From positions 124,001 through 188,000 of the forward strand of contig JAHGAU010000031.1 of the NCBI GenBank assembly GCA_019925105.1: a stretch of 64,000 bases of DNA, written 5' to 3'. Position 1 is the stretch's first letter; every line of letters begins with the position of its first letter. Made by a program: the position numbers and the translations under genes. The notes beneath the pieces were generated by a model. The model ran no database searches. It was given only the letters and a program-made list of their open reading frames with translations, and was not told the DNA's origin. Source of the DNA: Niebla homalea. Lineage: Eukaryota; Ascomycota; Lecanoromycetes; Lecanorales; Ramalinaceae. This document shows positions 23,149 through 37,377 of this stretch, piece by piece.

Positions 23149-24017
23149 GATTGTGACTGAGTTGTAGGTTATTTCAATTCAGATGGCTATCTTTTGGGTC
23201 TATCGTGATGTCGAATCCTGAGTTTGAGAATATCGTGGATTCCAGGAGCGATGAGAATTGATACATTCAGGTAGTATGCAAGAGTGTGTATATTGTGCGA
23301 ACTGAGCGAGAGAAATGCACTGACAATTTGAAGAAAGAATCCTTTGTTGTTCTACTTTGTGGGCTTCCACGACGACAGAAGGGCATTGTAGGACCCTCAG
23401 AGATGCTTTGTGCAAATATGCACAAGCCATGTAAGTGACTCGCGGAACAATAAATGTTACTACAGCTGGACCAGGAGGGTGTGATGTTGATAATAATAAT
23501 GGGTGAGAGATGGGATCAATCAAGTTGACAGCGCTGGGAGCGAAAATGTAGGAATGGCCTTGAATTGAAACTTAGCTTTTAAGATTTATCGCACCTTCAG
23601 CCATTATGCCATGCCGACATCTCCATGTCCAGGCTACCCTGTTCCTTTGTACAATGGAGCTAGCATGATGAAGGCACCTATACCCAGCCATCTGATCTCG
23701 CCACTAGGTGGTCGTTATGTTTCCTGAACATCTCTAGCAATTGATGTTACGTGCGGAAGATTAAAGATGTGATCATCTATCGCATGACCTCTTGGCCGGG
23801 GTATGTTTCTCAGAATTACGTTTGAGCACTTGATCCTCCAATGCGCAAGATATCCTCCCATCGCGCATGGTCCCACCAAGGCTCTATAACTTGGACGCGA
23901 ACTTTCCCGAATCAAAGGTCTAGGCCCCTTTCCACCTTCCGGAGATACCAACAGGCTTAGCGCGTGCGCCTTTCGATCGTCGCCTTTCAACATGCAGACC
24001 GAGCATAACCACTGTGA
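23149..24017. other. Intergenic, no gene seen
   Basis: Promoter of the 23148 gene and 3' flank of the secreted-protein gene at 24018. Nothing else recognised. Confidence 0.5.
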
Positions 24018-24769
24018 TCAAGATGTCAACTGCGGCTTGTTCGCCGCAGCATTCCCCCCCGCCCCAGCAGCATCACCTCCAGCTGGCGCCGATCCGCCGC
24101 TCAGCTGTGGTTTAGCGACTGGATCTCCGGGTGCCGACGCCTCGTTGAAGCTAAGGATATGAGTGAACTGTCAGATATTTTCATCGAGACTGATATGCAG
24201 GGAAAGCAGCGTGAAGGGGATGGAATGGGGGGGTAAAGGTAGGACTTACACAGGCACGCAGTCGTGAATGACGCACTTGATGCACTTTTGCTCAAGGGCC
24301 GGGTTCTCGCCTTCGCCCGTGATGCATTCCTAGATTTGGCCATAATGTTATTAGCTTCCATTGCCCTCGGGCAGAGGGCATATCGCTACATCGAGCGCAC
24401 TTCTCAGGGGTATAGCATGAAAGCATGATCGGGACTAGAAGGCTTTTGTGATCGGGACAAAGGTTGAAACGACATGTGACTCACGATACAAACAGGCAGA
24501 TCCAACTCAGCAAAGACACAGCTACCCGCGCAGAAGAACACAATGGCGGCGCACTGCGCACATCCCCAGGATACACACGGTAGGAGGCGGTTCACATCCG
24601 AGGCGCCTGTGAGATTATGGGAGGCTGCGAAGGCTCTGAGGTCGGGAGCGGAATTCTGATTGATATCGAGATTGGAATTGAGTGAGGTGATTGGCTGGGC
24701 TGGGAGGGCGATGGCATAGGAGACGGAGTTCAGGGTGGTGAGAAGGAGGAGGGGAAGGAGCTGCATCAT
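24018..24769 (-). CDS. Small Cys-rich secreted protein
   Basis: Three exons, 24769-24485, 24329-24250 and 24150-24018 (introns 155 and 99 bp, GTGAGT/TAG and GTAAGT/TAG), give 165 residues in one consistent frame. A classic signal peptide opens the protein (MMQLLPLLLLTTLNS, then VSYAIALPA). The mature part has an N-x-[ST] site (NLT) and ten Cys between about 65 and 122, arranged as C..WGC..C...FC...C....C.EC...KC..C...DC, followed by a disordered Gly/Ala tail. Such proteins act outside the cell, as cell-wall components or effectors; the fold is unknown to me. The splice joins bring Cys-rich segments together without a stop. Confidence 0.78.
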
Positions 24770-26170
24770 TGCCAGAAGGTGTGTTTCTGAGATAGTGGGT
24801 GCCTGAAGCGTTTGTGGTGAAGGTTAGAGGATAGCTGAGAATGGAGTGTGTGATTGTAAGATGGTCAAGGTGTATCAGACCTGATAAAATGATAATGGGA
24901 GGTCGATTCTTTTCAAGCAAACTCCAAAGTCAGACAAGAAAGAAATACAGTGTCCCGGGTTGATCCAGATCCTGGGTTTCGTCATGGGTATTGAGATTGG
25001 AGGCTCCCTGGTTGATACACACACGGGTGATAGTGGGACGGCATGAGGGTCCCAACTGATATCAAAAGAGATCCTGGTCGGGGTCCAAAACGCGGCTCAT
25101 GGTTGCTGATCATCAATGAGGCGTCTTCAAAATTCAGCTTTCTGTAAGTGTGGCGGTAATGCCAGCCTTGGATGAGATGTTTTCGATATCATCGGATTTC
25201 GATCGAACCTTTCCAAGAGAAGAGTATTAGCTTGTTCTTCTCTATTGTGCACCGAGTGGCCGAGTCCTGTTGGGCGTCGACTGTAGTGTCAAGAGTCTGC
25301 CTGAATGAGGGACTTCTGGTAGGATGGAGATATAGATGCATTGCGCGATTTTCCTGCTCGGTCAACCACATGATCCTTCGAGAGGCCATTCACCGCGAAA
25401 CCAGTGGAGGTTTCAGGCTTTGACCGTCTGTGTCAGAAGCCGGAAAGTCTGTTTGACACACTGAACCACCAAGCTTAACATCAATTCCCGCCCCCAATCC
25501 GCTCAATTACCCGCCATAGCGCGGGTCGGATGTTTGCTGAAACGTCATATCAAACCACAAACATGGACCCTTGATTGTTGAACGTCCTCACGGGATTGAC
25601 ATGAAAGATAGTGTTGTCTATTCTCATCATCGGTGATATCGATCGACCCTATAGTCAAAGGGTGACGCTGTAGTGGGCTTTGAACGTAAGAGACTAGCAG
25701 ATACTAAAATTGTCTCGAATTGTGATAGAGAGCGGTCACGCCAAAAACGGACGCCAATCAAACCGGGTTGGAAAGTGCGAGGCGTTAATAGAAACCTGGG
25801 CGTCCGGACAGCGTGGCAGTCTTTGTCCTGCTCGCCTCTTTCCTGTCGTAGTGAGTATGTCATGTTGATATTACGCCTTTAAATAGCATCAAAGCGAGAC
25901 TCGACAATGTCAAGAAAACGGATACTTGTGAGGCAGGATGATTGGAAATAGGAAGTGTAGCTCGTGAGTCAGGATTCCTTGTATCAGCCTTTTGCGATGT
26001 ACATGTAATTTTCGGCGTCAATATTGAATGCTGGCGGGTGGAAAACTCGCAAGAACGCTCACATACAAGATAATGCTTTTGAAAATGCCAGTCATGCTTC
26101 CTCCACATGCCGAGATGTGCCAGTCCGGACAAGTCTCCTCCTCTTCGTGTTCCTGAAAATGATGGGAATT
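24770..26170. other. Gene-poor stretch
   Basis: No convincing gene on either strand; short frames only. Contains the promoter of the Cys-rich secreted-protein gene and the 3' flank of ARO3. Confidence 0.5.
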
Positions 26171-27485
<1,315 letters not shown>

Positions 27486-27848
27486 GATCAAGAAGGTTCA
27501 GGTCTCCCGTCTCTCAAAGAAAGGTCAGTGCGGAAGAAAGGAAGTCGGGGAAGGTTGGGGATGTTCGTGTGAAGAAATATATTTATTTCCCCACAATCTG
27601 CAAAAGTATGAATCATATCGCATATCGCTAGCCGCAGGACGCGACCTCTTCAATCAAGGACCAAGCTGCTGTACGGAATAATGCAAGGACCAATCACAAA
27701 TGAATATTCCAAAGCGGGAATAGCGCATCTTGAAAATCCCTCTACAACGCCGGATTCAATAACCACAACAGTCCGATCCTTATTGACCACGGTCCTTATT
27801 TATCTCTCTTCTTTTCCTTGCTGTCGAAGCTGCTCCTGCCAGCGCAAT
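27486..27848. promoter_or_regulatory. Divergent promoter between ARO3 and CYT1
   Basis: The 363 bp between the two start codons must hold both promoters. No perfect Gcn4/Cpc1 site (TGASTCA) is seen in it. Confidence 0.6.
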
Positions 27849-29094
27849 ATGTTGGCCAGAGCAGCCGTACGCACAGCGCGTACGTCTGGGTCGACACATC
27901 ATTCTGTAGGGCGGACGATCAAGGTACATTCGACCATCATCTCATCGACAAGGGGGAGCTCAAGGATGTGGCCTCTGCTTACCCATGCGCGTGTGTAGAG
28001 GACCACAACATCCAAGGCCCATGCCTCAGCACAATCACCCATAAGATTGACCGCCGCCGGTGTAGCCGCCACGGTCGCGGCGGTCGGGAGTCTGGCATGG
28101 TACAATCATCTATATGGCCAGACACTATATGCCATGACACCAGCTGAAGAAGGGTACGCATATCGTTCCACGCCTCCAGTCTATGAGATCGGTGACGTCT
28201 TGCTGATGCTTGCTGTCCAGTCTCCACGCCACCAAATATCCCTGGGAACACGAACGCTACACTAAAACATTCGACCACCAGGCGTACGTGCCCCTCTCCG
28301 CCTCTCGCCTCTCATCTTCAAACCTATCATACTGAATGGGAATGTCTAGCCTCCGCCGTGGCTTCCAAGTCTACCGCGAAGTCTGCTCCTCCTGCCACTC
28401 CCTGAACCGCATTCCCTGGCGCTCCCTCGTTGGCTCCTCCCACACCGTCGATGAGATGAAAGCCATGGCCGAGGAAAACGAATACGACACCGAGCCTAAT
28501 GACGAAGGCGAGATCGAGAAGCGGCCCGGCAAACTCTCCGACTACATCCCCGCGCCCTACAAAAACGATGAAGCGGCGAGGGCGGCGAACAACGGTGCCT
28601 TGCCGCCGGATCTGAGCTTGATGGTCAAAGCCAGGCATGGCGGGTGTAATTATATCTTTAGTCTGTTGACCGGGTATCCCGAGGACCCACCACCGGGAGC
28701 GACGGTACAGAGCGGATTGAATTTCAATCCGTATTTTCCGGGCACTGGTATGCATCCATCTACTCTGCATGGATTTGCGCATGAGGGGGACAGATGCTGA
28801 TAATCAGCAGGTATCGCCATGGCCCGCGTTCTCTACGACGGCCTAGTCGAGTACGAGGATGGCACGCCGGCCACAACCTCTCAAATGGCCAAGGATGTGG
28901 TCGAATTCCTGAACTGGTCCGCTGAGCCGGAAATGGATTCGAGAAAGAAGATGGGTCTGGCTACAGTGGTGATTACGAGCGCGTTATTGGCTTTGAGCAT
29001 ATGGGTCAAGAGGTACAAGTGGTCCCCCATCAAGACGAGAAAGATAGTGTACAACCCGCCTGTCCCCGCCCGCTCGAGAGCACCCCGTCCATGA
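27849..29094 (+). CDS. cyt1: Cytochrome c1, heme subunit of mitochondrial complex III
   Basis: Catalytic subunit of ubiquinol-cytochrome c reductase in the inner mitochondrial membrane; passes electrons from the Rieske protein to cytochrome c. Exons 27849-27923, 27999-28153, 28221-28283, 28350-28747 and 28811-29094 give 324 residues with every splice in frame. Seen: a basic, Ser/Thr/Arg-rich presequence, an inner-membrane sorting helix ([18 protein letters not shown]), AMTPAEEG, the covalent heme site C110-S-S-C-H114, [27 protein letters not shown] with the axial Met, and a C-terminal membrane anchor ([18 protein letters not shown]) followed by a basic matrix tail. Intron 1 carries CTTAC-type branch sequence before GTGTAG. 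Confidence 0.96.
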
Positions 29095-29596
29095 TCAGAT
29101 ACAACTAGGTAAGATCGGAGTGGCTGGGGTCGCGTGGAGTCGCAGTTGTCATGAGCGGAGCGATCGGCCTGGGAGAATCTGATTGTTTTCCATGCGTTTC
29201 GGCGTGTACATATCAAATTGTAGAGAAAGACAAAGTCGGTTTCTCAAACTTACTCACACAGCGACCTTTCAGATTTCGTCCCACTTCCCCGGCATCTAGC
29301 TTTACATGCGAGTCATCAAAACTCCATACAAATGAACAGGTAAAGATACATTCCATAGACTGTTATCATTCAGCATGTCTGTGTATCCCTCGTGTATCCT
29401 CTCTTTATACCTTCGAGGTCTAAACCCTGGCGCTAGACCTGATTAGGAATTTGAGGTCTTCGGCCTTCTCGCTCACCTTGTGCTCCCTCATCAAAACCTC
29501 TTCGTCCTACCTTACGAAGATGCATGAACACCTGGCCTAAGAACTAGCGATCCGCCCTCAACACCACCCCTACTCAGCGAACTCGCCCATCTGCCA

Positions 29597-30187
29597 ATGG
29601 CGCCCATCCGCCCCCGCAACCGCCAGCCCCACCGCTCCTCCAACACCCTCATCACCACCCACAGCCCAGCTTCCACCAACCCGATCTCCCACCAAGTCAA
29701 CCCGCACACCCACGCCCCGGCCAAAATCCTCAAGCGCCGCAACAAGCACTCCGAGCTGCTCTCCCGCCTGCACGCCACCCATTTACCCACACGCTCGGGG
29801 ATCACGAAAAGGCGGAGGGCGGGGAGGAAGACACCGCTCACGAGTCTAGCGGGGCTTGGGGATGCATTACCAGACGCTGATGATGATGATGATGAGGGGG
29901 AGTGGGAAGGGTTTGAGGATGATGGCGGTGGTGGCAGTGGGTCGAGGGGCCGGAGGAGAAGGATGAAGAGTATGAAGACTGCCAAGGGATCGATGAAGAG
30001 ACGGGAGAAGGCCATGGTGGCGGAGAGGGAGAGGTTTGCGCGGAATCTGAAGGTGTTGGTAGCGGGGGAAAGAGCAGCTGAGGGGAAGGGGCCGGGGGTG
30101 AGTGGGGAGCAAGGAGGCAGCAGCAGTGAGAGGTGGAAGGCGATTAGGAGATTCATTGAGGGGAATGGGGAGGGGAGGAAGGTGTGA
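29597..30187 (+). CDS. SLX9-like ribosome biogenesis protein
   Basis: Single-exon, 196-residue, very basic protein starting at 29597. SLX9 is a nucleolar factor for small-subunit pre-rRNA processing and pre-40S export. Features that suggest it: an N-terminal Arg/Pro/Ser stretch, then AKILKRRNKHSELLSRL, KRRRAGRKTPLTSLAGLGDALPD, an acidic loop, and a C-terminal KRREKAMVAERERFARNLKVL helix followed by RWKAIRRFIE. This order of basic linker, L..L.DALPD and RERF..N matches fungal SLX9 proteins as I recall them; an alignment would decide. The antisense strand is also open for 214 codons but encodes an implausible Ser/Pro/Leu chain. Confidence 0.6.
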   Translation: MAPIRPRNRQPHRSSNTLITTHSPASTNPISHQVNPHTHAPAKILKRRNKHSELLSRLHATHLPTRSGITKRRRAGRKTPLTSLAGLGDALPDADDDDDEGEWEGFEDDGGGGSGSRGRRRRMKSMKTAKGSMKRREKAMVAERERFARNLKVLVAGERAAEGKGPGVSGEQGGSSSERWKAIRRFIEGNGEGRKV

Positions 30188-30684
30188 AAGGAACGTTGAA
30201 ATGACAGATATCGCTGGGAAAATCTATCCCAGGCGGTCCATCGATGCTCTAAAGCATCTCAACGACTATCACAGCCGAAAGGAAGTGGATGCGTCTGGCG
30301 GTTGGCCGGAATGGAGGAGTAAGAGCCGGTTTCGAAATCAACTCAAAATCTTACCATCGGTTTCTGCTAGTCTACATATTACTGGTCACCCTGTCCACGT
30401 CTCGACATTTCATCATCTACCAGCCATTCGACAGCCACTTGTCTGCGCCTTCACGGGCCTCAAACCTCTGCACCATTTCGCACCGGGCACACGTCTGTCG
30501 TGTACTGCATTGGGATAATCGACAGTCTGATCAATTGCGGCCTCGAAACATCAAATGCCGAGTAGAACAGGCTTAGGTCTGCTGTCTCGGCCGAATTCGC
30601 ACCTTGAGGTCGCTGATCCTCATAAAAACGCCATTGGTCATGTCCAACTCCTTTGCGGGATCCTCCAGTTCCATCTACGCGGTC
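30188..30684. other. Convergent intergenic region
   Basis: Shared 3' flanks of the SLX9-like gene and the P450 gene; nothing else recognised. Confidence 0.5.
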
Positions 30685-32454
30685 TCAGATCAGCTCAAGA
30701 AGTTTCGCGGCCAGAATTGGGCCAATGGCAAACTGGGGCCGACGAACCTCGTACATGACGAACAAGCTTGGCACCACCTTGTACATCTCCAGATATGCGA
30801 TATGCCTCCCAATGCAGAGACGCGAGCCGCCACCGAACTGATATAATGCCCGATCCATTCTCTTCACTCTCTCGCTATCGTCAACCAGCCACCTCTCCGG
30901 ACGATAGACGTCCACGTCCTCACCGAATACCTCGCGGTTATGATGTACGACCCATGGGTTTGCACCCACAATGGTCCCTCCCGGCACGAAATGCCCGCAT
31001 ATTGTAGTACCGCCAGGCGGAGTCACACGCTCCAGTATGGTAGCGAATGCGGAATGGACGCGGAACGTTTCTTGGATGCAGGCGTTAAGGTAGGGGAGCT
31101 TGTGCGTGTTGGAGAAGCAGGTGCGCCGCACTGTACGGGATACTGCATCGCTTCCTTCATCATCTTCTACTTGCGTTTCTGACGGTAGATGGCCATCGAG
31201 CTCTTTCTGGAGCTCACGGTAACATCGAGGGTGGCGGAGGAGGTTGTAGAGTAATCCGCTCAACGTGATTGCTCTTTTTTGAAAGTCAGTGGGGTCATGA
31301 GTATCATTATAGTCTTGGCCTCTCAAACAGACACCGTAGCTTCACGAGTCACTGTAAAGGTGGGGACGGGTGGACTCACGTCGTCTCCGCGCCAGCCAAA
31401 AACATTGTGAGGCACAAGCTTTGGACCTCCCTGTCCGTGACAGTCTCCGGATGATCGACCTTGGCTCGATTGAAGCGATCGAGGAGATCCTCATGATTCG
31501 CCTCGGCGTCCTCAGCATTGACGCCTTTGCGGAACGGCTTCTTCTCGCTTTTACCATCATGCCTGGCGTCGTACTCCCGCCTTTCTTGCAAGCGTGCCTT
31601 GGTGAAGTCAACACCTGCAACGACACTCCTGAGCGCAATGCCACGTCGCTCGAGCCACATGTAGATAACATTATGCCGAAATAAGCGGTCGAGAGACGGG
31701 ACCTGGCCGAACTAGGGCACAATGCTTCGTCAGTCTCCCTGGCGTCCATGAAGCATGACGAAGTGAAGGGAAAGGCAGCACATACAAAAAACCCATACGA
31801 CAGAATTTGATCTATGGACCGGTTCATCCCGTTGACATCCTTGCCCTCCCGCAAGAAGCCATACCGCCGATTATAAGTCAGATCCCCGATGAAATCGGAG
31901 GTGAAGTACAAGAACCACTCGCTCAAGTCGAATGATACATCTTTCCGGGCAAACCTGCTCTCCAACTCCCGCAGAAACAACAGTAACGTCTGATCGAGCA
32001 GAGTCTCGTAGCTCGCAACGGCCTGCGGTGTAAAGATCCAGTTCACGCTCTTCCGCAGTTGACTGTGCCACCGCTCATCCACCCCGGAAAACAGTGTGTA
32101 CAGATAATGCCCACCCCCAGCCATGGCATTCACGGGGTACCATTCCGACTTCACCATCTTGTTGAAACTGGAGATCGCTGCCGGATCCGCGAAGGAGAGG
32201 CAACGGGGGCCGAGACGGACGACGTCGCCGTATTGGTCATGGAGGGAGATCAGGGGAGGGGCATGCCTGTTGAGATATAGATACACGGCTCGCCAGAGGT
32301 TCGTGAAAGGGGCGAGGGCAGGTCCGGGGTAGGCGTTGAGGCCGGTAAAATAACGATTATGGAGCGCTTTGAGGAAGACAAGGGAGATGCAGCAGAGCAT
32401 GAGTGGCCAGACCAAGGACGAAGGCCTTTCCGTGCTGGGCATGTTGAAGGACAT
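30685..32454 (-). CDS. Cytochrome P450 monooxygenase (pisatin-demethylase-like)
   Basis: Heme-thiolate monooxygenase expected on the ER membrane. Exons 32454-31786, 31711-31380 and 31273-30685 (introns 74 and 106 bp) give 529 residues. Seen: an N-terminal hydrophobic anchor (WPLMLCCISLVFLKAL), the YPGP hinge, helix-I oxygen motif AGAETT rebuilt across the second splice, the K-helix E402-T-F-R, PERW, and the heme loop FGGGSRLCIG with Cys487 as the iron ligand. All catalytic residues are present and length is normal. The region around GFFGQVPSLDRLF resembles fungal P450s related to pisatin demethylase; the substrate is not predictable. No other secondary-metabolism genes are adjacent. Confidence 0.93.
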
Positions 32455-33504
32455 GGTGCGTCAAGTGATGGACAGATTGCTAATTGGAAAGGGTTCAATA
32501 GAGGGAAGTCTTAATGGCGAGACTGACACAGGGTGGAAGTACGTCTGAGGATTGATGGTCGACCATTAATAAAGGCCTCCCTCTCCGCCACCATCCGCAA
32601 TTGAAAAGACAACGCAAAAGCCTTGGACATAGAAAGCAACCCCCGCTTTCGTGTCCCGAACATGCGACGTCTTGGCTCATGCACTCCTCCTTTCGGTCCG
32701 CATATGGCATTCCCTGCAGGGTACATGCAGCCTCCGGCTCTCTGATTCGCTTGGGATTCGGCAGTAGGAATGAACTCTACACCGAGCTCTCGACACCCGT
32801 CCGCACCGGTATCTCATCATCACCGCCCCCTCGTTGCTGGTTCGATCATCATCTCGGTAGTCGGGAGCTCGCGATTGTTACTCAAGCGGAATCGAAAAAT
32901 GTAGCTTTTTCTGATGGGAAGTCCAGCGGATTAGCCGGCGCTTGCGTGGAGGAGAAGGTTCATGTACTTTAGTTCTATTGTGCAAGCGCCACACCTTCCC
33001 CCCTCCCCCTCACGGCAGATCCCGATAATAATGTAACCTCAGTACGTACGGAGGATGGCTCTCGTCTCCCTGCAAAAATAATTGCAAACGTGGGGCAGCC
33101 TGGCGTCACCTTTACAGTTAGTATGGGAAATGAGTTTCCGGGTATACTCTTGGTAATAGAAAAAATGTAGAGGATATTTTATTGAAACAGTTTTTTTGTA
33201 CCAAAACCTTTTTTTCATTTAAAAGATCGTGGTATAGAGTTGGAAGATATCTTAATGGCGGGGGTCCTTTAAACTTGGCGCGTACACTTGCAATTATTAG
33301 ACGAGGATGGCACCTGGACAACGCTAAAATCTGGATTTTCTGGTATCTTCTTGGCTTTATATTTGAAAAATTTTACGGTGTCGTATTTGCTCCTTCGGGA
33401 GTACCTACCTTAAGCTTCAAGGTTCATCCGCTAGGGAGGTGCGCTTGGAGCTATCTGTATTCCGTAATTTAGTTAATACAACAAGATTACAGCCGAGGAT
33501 AGGT
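32455..33504. other. Gene-poor stretch
   Basis: P450 promoter, then increasingly AT-rich sequence with no supported gene. Confidence 0.45.
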
Positions 33505-33741
33505 GACAAAAGTCGTTGCCAACCTTTCGGAATTTCGCCGCTCGTAATGATCAAATGTGTGTCCACTTTGTATGCACAATATTACTCGAGAAGTTTTAAG
33601 ATTCATTTTTCAAGATACTCGAAATATTGAGTAGTCGCAGTGAATTTTTTTTGAATTTTTTTTTGGAGTCGCGATAGTGGTAAGAGGACCGTACTGAGGT
33701 CGAATTTACTTGAATCTTGGCGGTCGGCAACGACTTTTGTC
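33505..33741. mobile_element. 237-bp element bounded by 16-bp inverted repeats (MITE-like)
   Basis: GACAAAAGTCGTTGCC at 33505-33520 is the exact reverse complement of GGCAACGACTTTTGTC at 33726-33741. The interior is AT-rich with long T runs (33649-33664) and no coding frame. Flanks share AGG one base outside each arm, a possible 3-bp target duplication, but this is weak. Size and structure fit a nonautonomous DNA transposon; a chance or regulatory inverted repeat is not excluded. Confidence 0.45.
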
Positions 33742-34827
33742 CAGGACTTTTCGTGCCCACCTCCGTATCTTCAGAGTCATTGCAGCTTCACATCCAATCC
33801 GGCGTCTACTACGAGGCTTGCTACTGAGCGCCGCGCCTATATTGCATCGTAATGTCGACTCGACGTCTCATCGTTATTTTGGGCGCCTTATATAGCTTTC
33901 AGCACCCTCTGAGCGCCGGAATGACAGGTCCGTTGGAGAAGATCTCCGGTCCATGAGCGCTGCATCACATCAAAGCCAAGCTGCGTTGGTTGTAATAATA
34001 ATGAAAAGGTCGATGATTTCGTGTGTCACATTGTGCGCACATAAATAGTGTCCGAGGTAAGAACGTGCAGACTCGATCCTGGACGAGTGAGTAATTACTG
34101 CTTTCGGAAGTCTGAGAACGTGGTGTTCCATAAGTGCGTAACCTGTTGGTACATCTGGTTTTTTTACTTCCTATATTATTCTCTCTCTGCTCTCTGCTCC
34201 TTATTGCGGTCTGGCGGACATTGACCCTGGTATATCACAGCGCTCCCACCCTAACACCTCTTTCTCACTCGTCTGCTTTTGCATCTTTCGAGTCAGTGTT
34301 AATGATTCATGCAATCGTCATTCGTTTGAGCTTCCAGAGAATCCACTACCGTGCATCGTCTGGAACAAAAAAGTCAGTCAGATCGACGTGTCTGGTCCGA
34401 TCAATGCTTGGTAAGCTGCATTTGATCTTGAAAACGAGAGTATGTCGCTTGTTGTTGTATAAGATGAGACTCCTGTGGCTCTTTGGTGTTTCACGATCCC
34501 CCACCCGGTGTGGAATTTGGCGTGAGAGTCTCTTGGGGTTGTCTTTGCTTCACTGAGCTTTCATCCGACCCCTTTCAATGGCGATAATTCCTACAACGTC
34601 CTGATCCAAACCTATTAGACGGTATGCTGCACCAAGTCTGCAGCAACAGCACCGTTGCTATCGTTTCGTCACGGTGACGGTGACCGTCCGAAAGTACTAT
34701 CTAGCTATACCACCTTGAGACCTAGTGCCTGCGATGAGGGAGTTTGCAGATTGGTTGCATAGCCGTATCAGATCATTGGAGAATCCAGATGGAGATGCTC
34801 GATCCGCCGCAGCAACCCCACACTATA
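33742..34827. other. Gene-poor stretch
   Basis: No supported gene; a few short frames. A GACGGTGACCGTC palindrome occurs near 34674. Confidence 0.4.
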
Positions 34828-34919
34828 GGATAGTAAACGTTCCGACAAGCGTATATCGGATAGTAAAAACGGTCCGAAAAGCGTATATAGGATAGTAAAC
34901 GTTCCGACAAGCGTACTAT
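34828..34919 (+). repeat. Triple tandem repeat in the promoter of the TNT-domain gene
   Basis: Three units of 30-32 bp, at 34828-34857, 34858-34889 and 34890-34919, each beginning GGATAGTAAA and containing TCCGA[CA]AAGCGTA. Units 1 and 3 are nearly identical; unit 2 has diverged. The array ends about 95 bp before the ATG at 35014, within the likely core promoter. Confidence 0.85.
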
Positions 34920-35013
34920 ATATTAATTCCATGAGCACGCACCTTCTCTTCAAGAACTCATAAACCCTTTCACCTCAACCCAGGCTCCGACCCCAAGAAA
35001 CAAGATCGGAACC

Positions 35014-36375
<1,362 letters not shown>

Positions 36376-37377
36376 GAACGGTGGGGGGGAATCGAAGCTG
36401 GTTCTTTGTGCGAAAGGTTTGTGGTAGACGAAAAGTAAAAGTTGGTACTGAACTTCGAATGTGGAATATGATGTCCTTTTCTATGAACGAGTAGCAATAG
36501 ATTTCCCTTAAGTCGAGCTCTTGGCAGTGGTACCGAAGCGAGCACGCGCTTATTTTGCTCTACACCATGGCCTTTTACCTGCCTTCACTGATCTTTTGAA
36601 TTTGCCGTGAATATCAGGTAGCGGCATCTCTAAAGTGAGTACAACGTGACAGATATTATCAAGATAGCGTCTGGCTAATCACGCAGTCAGACGAAACCTG
36701 CGACAGCATTTTCCAAGTCATTTCCCCATCTCACCTGCTATTACCAAGATGTTCCGATATCCGGCGTCTCAGATTAAACCCTTATTGGTCATACTCGCAA
36801 TTGAAACGCAGGGAGTCTATGATTGATGGCACGAGTAACAACTTTGTGTCATTGTAGGTTTCGTCTTATGTCTTCTGATGGTCCACGTCATGCATACCAC
36901 GAGACACGCGTGGCTTACCAATCGAAGCGGCGCTTGAAACACATTATCTTGTTATGAACAGAGTTGTCGACATGAAAGGTTGCAAATATGTTTCGGGCTT
37001 CGGATGACGACGCTGTGGTGAATGTCACGGGACACAGGCTGCTGGGAAGACCTCTCTGACTCGACGGATGCTCGGTCAGCTGAGTCCAGTTACTGGACCC
37101 GGCGGTTCAATATCTTTGACGTTTCATGATAGCCTCAGTCGAGCATATATAGCAAGTCAGGTCCCTGCACCGTTTCCTTCTCGGCTCAAACTCCAGCTGA
37201 TCCTTTTCGACGTCGAATGACTTTACTTTTATAAATATCTCTTTTTCTTTGTTTTTCTCCTGTCTTGTTTGAGCTTGGCCAGATGGAGCGCTAATCTTCA
37301 CTGGTCCGAAAGCGTCGAGATTCTAAGGTTGCAGAGCCACCCTTTCAATCTTGACCAAGGTAGCACAAGCCTCCCTT
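36376..37377. other. Intergenic, no gene seen
   Basis: No coding frame or repeat recognised in about 1 kb. Confidence 0.45.

Noticed and set aside
25251..25290. GAGTGGCCGAGTCC looked like a tRNA A/B box mixture
   Set aside because: No second box, no foldable cloverleaf and no terminator.
25960..25980. TGAGTCA, a perfect Gcn4/Cpc1-type site
   Set aside because: It lies downstream of ARO3, not in its promoter, so no regulatory claim is made.
29512..30156. Open frame antisense to the SLX9-like gene
   Set aside because: Composition is Ser/Pro/Leu-rich with no domain, while the sense strand matches a known family order.
33182..33472. 96-codon open frame near the inverted-repeat element
   Set aside because: Lies in AT-rich sequence, no family match; not convincing as a transposase remnant.
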